A stretch of DNA of 8,113 nt. Origin: an uncultured Lachnospiraceae bacterium. Its GTDB lineage: Bacteria > Bacillota > Clostridia > Lachnospirales > Lachnospiraceae. Each line of letters opens with the position of its first letter. The first letter of the stretch is position 1. The stretch covers positions 1 through 8,113 of the forward strand of contig CADBTG010000015.1 in the NCBI GenBank assembly GCA_902797475.1, read 5' to 3'. This document shows positions 6,133-8,113 of the stretch, in pieces. Below the pieces are notes generated by a model, which saw only the letters and a list, made by a program, of their open reading frames with translations, was not told the DNA's origin and searched no databases. Position numbers and translations under genes: made by a program.

Positions 6133-7047
6133 TCAAATATGACGAATCTTTCTAAGCTCACGGTTCATCGTCATCCAGCTGCCGAGTAAACCGAGGCCCA
6201 AACCGATTCCCACAATCATCGGGGAAAGCTTCATGAAGATGTCATTTACCGCAACAACATCCATGCCGGACTGCATCAGTCCGGAAAAACGGGTTCCCAA
6301 AAGCTCGATTACTTTGTAGTAAACTGCGTACAGAATCGAGAGCGGAAGTGCCGCGCCCAGAAGTCCGAGCGTCATGCCTTCGATGATGAACGGGAACCGG
6401 ATGAAACGGTCGGTCGCACCAATCAGGTGCATGATGGATATTTCGTTCTTTCGAACGGATACGCCGACGCTTACGGTCGTGCTGATCAGGAACAGAGAAA
6501 TGATAAGCAGCAATGCAATCAGAACGCTGGAACTGATGCTGACCACACGGTTGGTCTTCGTCAGTGCCTGTACGAGCTGCTGCGTGTCATTTACCTGGCG
6601 CACACCGTTGATGCGCTTGATTTCCGATGTCAGTTTGCTCTGATCCTCAACCGTGTCGAAGAAAATCTCAAACGAAGAGGAATTCTCGAGCGGGTTTTCG
6701 TCTCCGAAGGACTCAAGCAGTTCCTGATCGGAAAGGTAGAGCTCCTTGAACTCTTCCCAAGCCTGGTCACCGGATACATACTTAACGAGCTTAACGCCCT
6801 TCTTGGCTTCAATCTGGTCTCTGATTTCGATCATCTGCTGCTCGGTCGTGCCGTCGTTGAAGAAAACGGTGATGCCGACATTGGCTTCTGCTTCGCGAAT
6901 CATATACCGGAGATTGGTAACGATGAAATACATGATGCCGAATAAAAACAGGCAGGTTGTCATGGTCAGAACCGATGCAATCGAGAACATTCTGTTACGG
7001 CGGATGTTCTTGAAGCCCTGGCCCACATTATAGAAAAAACTATCCAT
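6133..7047 (-). CDS. ftsX: Cell-division/cell-wall ABC transporter-like permease FtsX
   Basis: A 304-residue integral membrane protein that pairs with FtsE and transmits its ATPase cycle to an extracellular wall hydrolase rather than moving a solute. Four membrane segments are visible: about 22-46, 170-196, 219-243 and 273-292. A large extracellular loop (about 47-168) after the first segment, opening with an ITVFF strand, is the part that in this family binds the coiled-coil hydrolase. The cytoplasmic stretch VRKNEISIMHLIGAT (about 198-212), just before the third segment, is the conserved coupling region of FtsX. The N-terminal GFKNIRRNRMFSIAS is also family-typical. Length matches the usual 295-310. 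The start overlaps the ftsE stop by 8 nt, and its AAGGGGGG ribosome site (7056-7063, 8 nt away) lies within the ftsE coding sequence, so translation is probably coupled. Read-through or loss of FtsE upstream could therefore affect FtsX supply. Confidence 0.96.
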   Translation of the reverse strand: MDSFFYNVGQGFKNIRRNRMFSIASVLTMTTCLFLFGIMYFIVTNLRYMIREAEANVGITVFFNDGTTEQQMIEIRDQIEAKKGVKLVKYVSGDQAWEEFKELYLSDQELLESFGDENPLENSSSFEIFFDTVEDQSKLTSEIKRINGVRQVNDTQQLVQALTKTNRVVSISSSVLIALLLIISLFLISTTVSVGVSVRKNEISIMHLIGATDRFIRFPFIIEGMTLGLLGAALPLSILYAVYYKVIELLGTRFSGLMQSGMDVVAVNDIFMKLSPMIVGIGLGLGLLGSWMTMNRELRKIRHI

Positions 7048-7174
7048 AAATGTAGCCCCCCTTCTTGTCCTCGATGATGACGCCGTCCTGCAGTGTCACA
7101 ACGCGCTTCTGCATCTGGTCCACAACCTCGCGGTCATGGGTTACGATGACGACGGTCGTGCCGCTGCGGGTAAT
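7040..7174 (-). pseudogene. ftsE: C-terminal 44 codons of ftsE, separated by an in-frame amber stop
   Basis: After the TAG at 7175-7177 the same frame continues without interruption for 44 codons to a second TAG at 7040-7042, overlapping the ftsX start. The encoded sequence is unmistakably the end of FtsE: ITRSGTTVVIVTHD contains the H-loop histidine, followed by a D-loop-distal tail of usual length. Reading the amber as one residue restores a normal 231-residue ABC domain. The conserved tail has no other lesion, which suggests a recent mutation or a base-calling error rather than an old pseudogene. Confidence 0.85.
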
Positions 7175-8113
7175 CTACTCTAAAAGGGACATGATTTCGT
7201 AAGAGTTCTGGGGGTCCAGGTTACCGGTCGGCTCGTCGGCGAGAATGATCATCGGGTTATTTACCAATGCTCTTGCGATGGCGACACGCTGCTGCTCACC
7301 GCCGGAAAGCTCGTTCGGAAAACTCTTGTATTTCTGGGAAAGCCCGACGAGGTGCAGCACCTTGGAAACCTCTTTCGGGATTTCACGTTTCGGTGCGCCG
7401 ATTACTCTTTGGGCAAATGCCACGTTATCATATACGTTTCGGTCAGGCAACAGGCGGAAATCCTGGAATACGATGCCGATGTTACGGCGGTATTTGGAAA
7501 CCTGACGTCTGCGAAGCTTGGCAAGGTCCTTGCCTGCGATATAAATGTTTCCGCCGGAAGGAGAAATCTCTCTCATCATCAGCCGGATCATCGTGGACTT
7601 ACCGGATCCGCTCGGACCTACGATAAATACGAACTCGCCTTTTTGAATCTGGAAAGATACATTCACCAACGCAACGCTGTCTTCAATCTGTCCTTCGTAT
7701 TCCTTATGAACATGATCGAAAAGGATAACCGGCGGTTCGATAATGCGCTCAAGGGGATTCTCGGCAATGCCCTCGCCCGTGCCGGATGCACCGTCTCCTT
7801 TTTCGGAGCTCAGCTTTTCGTAATTCTTCTCAGCCTGCTCAGACAGAGCTTCCAGCTCCTCGTCGGTTACGCCGGGAACTGCTTCGGAAATCAGGTCCGA
7901 AAGTCCGGCGTCCTCAGCAGCCTCTTCAGCAGCTTCGGTGGCTTCTTCAGCGGTCTCTTTTACAGTTTCTTCAACGGTTCCGGCTGTTTCTCCAACAGTT
8001 TCCGTTGCGGCTTCACTGATTTCTTCAACGGTTTCCTTAGCAGCTTCTTCAACCGCATCCGTTGCTTCGCCAACCTCCTCAGCTACGGTATCTTTTAACT
8101 CTTCAACAGACTC
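7175..8113 (-). CDS. ftsE: Cell-division ATP-binding protein FtsE, N-terminally extended, 5' partial, cut short by an amber codon
   Basis: The ATPase that powers FtsX. The open frame enters at the window edge with no ATG, GTG or TTG codon until a TTG at 7669, which lies inside the conserved fold (SVALVNVSF), so the true start is outside the window. Of 312 visible residues, the first 126 or so form an acidic extension and the ABC domain begins at about PPVILFDHVHKEYEG (127). Walker A is GPSGSGKST (166-174), the Q-loop is VFQDF (Gln217), the signature is LSGGEQQ (269-275), and Walker B is IILADEPT with Asp293 and Glu294. RLLPDRNVYDNVAF is typical of FtsE. The frame then hits TAG at codon 313, where homologues have SLLE-E, before the H-loop. 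As read, the product would lack the switch histidine and should not hydrolyse ATP normally. A single G-to-T change (GAG to TAG) explains it. Family assignment is firm; the functional state is not. Confidence 0.92.
   Translation of the reverse strand, partial: ESVEELKDTVAEEVGEATDAVEEAAKETVEEISEAATETVGETAGTVEETVKETAEEATEAAEEAAEDAGLSDLISEAVPGVTDEELEALSEQAEKNYEKLSSEKGDGASGTGEGIAENPLERIIEPPVILFDHVHKEYEGQIEDSVALVNVSFQIQKGEFVFIVGPSGSGKSTMIRLMMREISPSGGNIYIAGKDLAKLRRRQVSKYRRNIGIVFQDFRLLPDRNVYDNVAFAQRVIGAPKREIPKEVSKVLHLVGLSQKYKSFPNELSGGEQQRVAIARALVNNPMIILADEPTGNLDPQNSYEIMSLLE
7904..8113 (-). repeat. Acidic Glu/Ala/Thr/Val repeat region encoding the N-terminal extension of FtsE
   Basis: Seventy visible codons encode 23 Glu, 3 Asp, only 3 Lys and many Ala, Thr and Val residues in a loosely repeated pattern such as EETVKETAEEATEAAEEAAE. 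At DNA level short imperfect repeats occur, for example TTTCTTCAACGGTT at both 7966-7979 and 8020-8033 on the plus strand. The pattern suggests amphipathic, weakly coiled or disordered helix, resembling LEA-like segments or the acidic N-terminal domain of FtsY. It is followed by a less repetitive linker (about residues 70-126) before the ATPase fold. Repeats continue to the window edge. Confidence 0.7.

Noticed and set aside
6102..6161. Upstream ATG for the M23 gene inside ftsX
   Set aside because: It would add 20 charged residues before the membrane segment, whereas the ATG at 6101 has an AGGGAGG site 5 nt away.
7352..8098. Plus-strand open frame opposite ftsE with Phe/Ser-rich repeats
   Set aside because: The repeats mirror the GAA/GCT codons of the acidic FtsE extension. 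The conserved ATPase motifs show which strand is coding.

Overview
The window reads as a piece of a Gram-positive Firmicutes (Clostridia, Lachnospiraceae-like) chromosome. The reasons are strong AGGAGG-type ribosome sites, a sigma-A type promoter, intrinsic terminators with U tracts, a lipobox lipoprotein, and BspA-like and anchor-type surface proteins typical of gut Clostridia. All recognisable genes lie on the minus strand, so transcription runs from high to low coordinates. No tRNA, rRNA, CRISPR array, insertion sequence or phage gene was seen.

Region 1 (8113 down to 3393) is a cell-division and peptidoglycan-remodelling operon: ftsE, ftsX, a membrane-anchored coiled-coil M23 (LytM) endopeptidase, and an S41 carboxyl-terminal processing protease with a lipobox. 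Spacing is tight: ftsE and ftsX overlap by 8 nt, followed by gaps of 31 and 24 nt. The operon closes with a perfect 11-bp hairpin and T5 tract. The expected logic is that FtsE ATP hydrolysis, passed through FtsX, switches on the hydrolase outside the membrane, while the S41 lipoprotein may process or turn over an envelope protein, possibly the hydrolase itself. ftsE has two anomalies. Its ABC domain is preceded by an in-frame, very acidic Glu/Ala/Thr/Val-rich extension of at least about 126 residues that runs off the window edge. A single in-frame amber codon also interrupts it just before the H-loop.

Region 2 (3411 down to 704) holds one monocistronic gene for an 863-residue surface protein with its own probable promoter, partly embedded in the preceding terminator. 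It combines an N-terminal membrane segment, BspA-like leucine-rich repeats, a CAP/SCP-like domain that seems to have lost its histidines, a Gly/Asn linker, and two copies of a C-terminal module common in clostridial surface proteins. A strong hairpin terminator follows it.

Region 3 (703 down to 1) contains a spacer of about 290 nt with a possible tiny ORF behind a perfect Shine-Dalgarno, a convincing sigma-A promoter, and a leader with a 12-bp perfect inverted repeat. These precede the first 137 codons of a secreted protein that resembles the choice-of-anchor A (collagen-binding-like) surface family and continues past the window edge.
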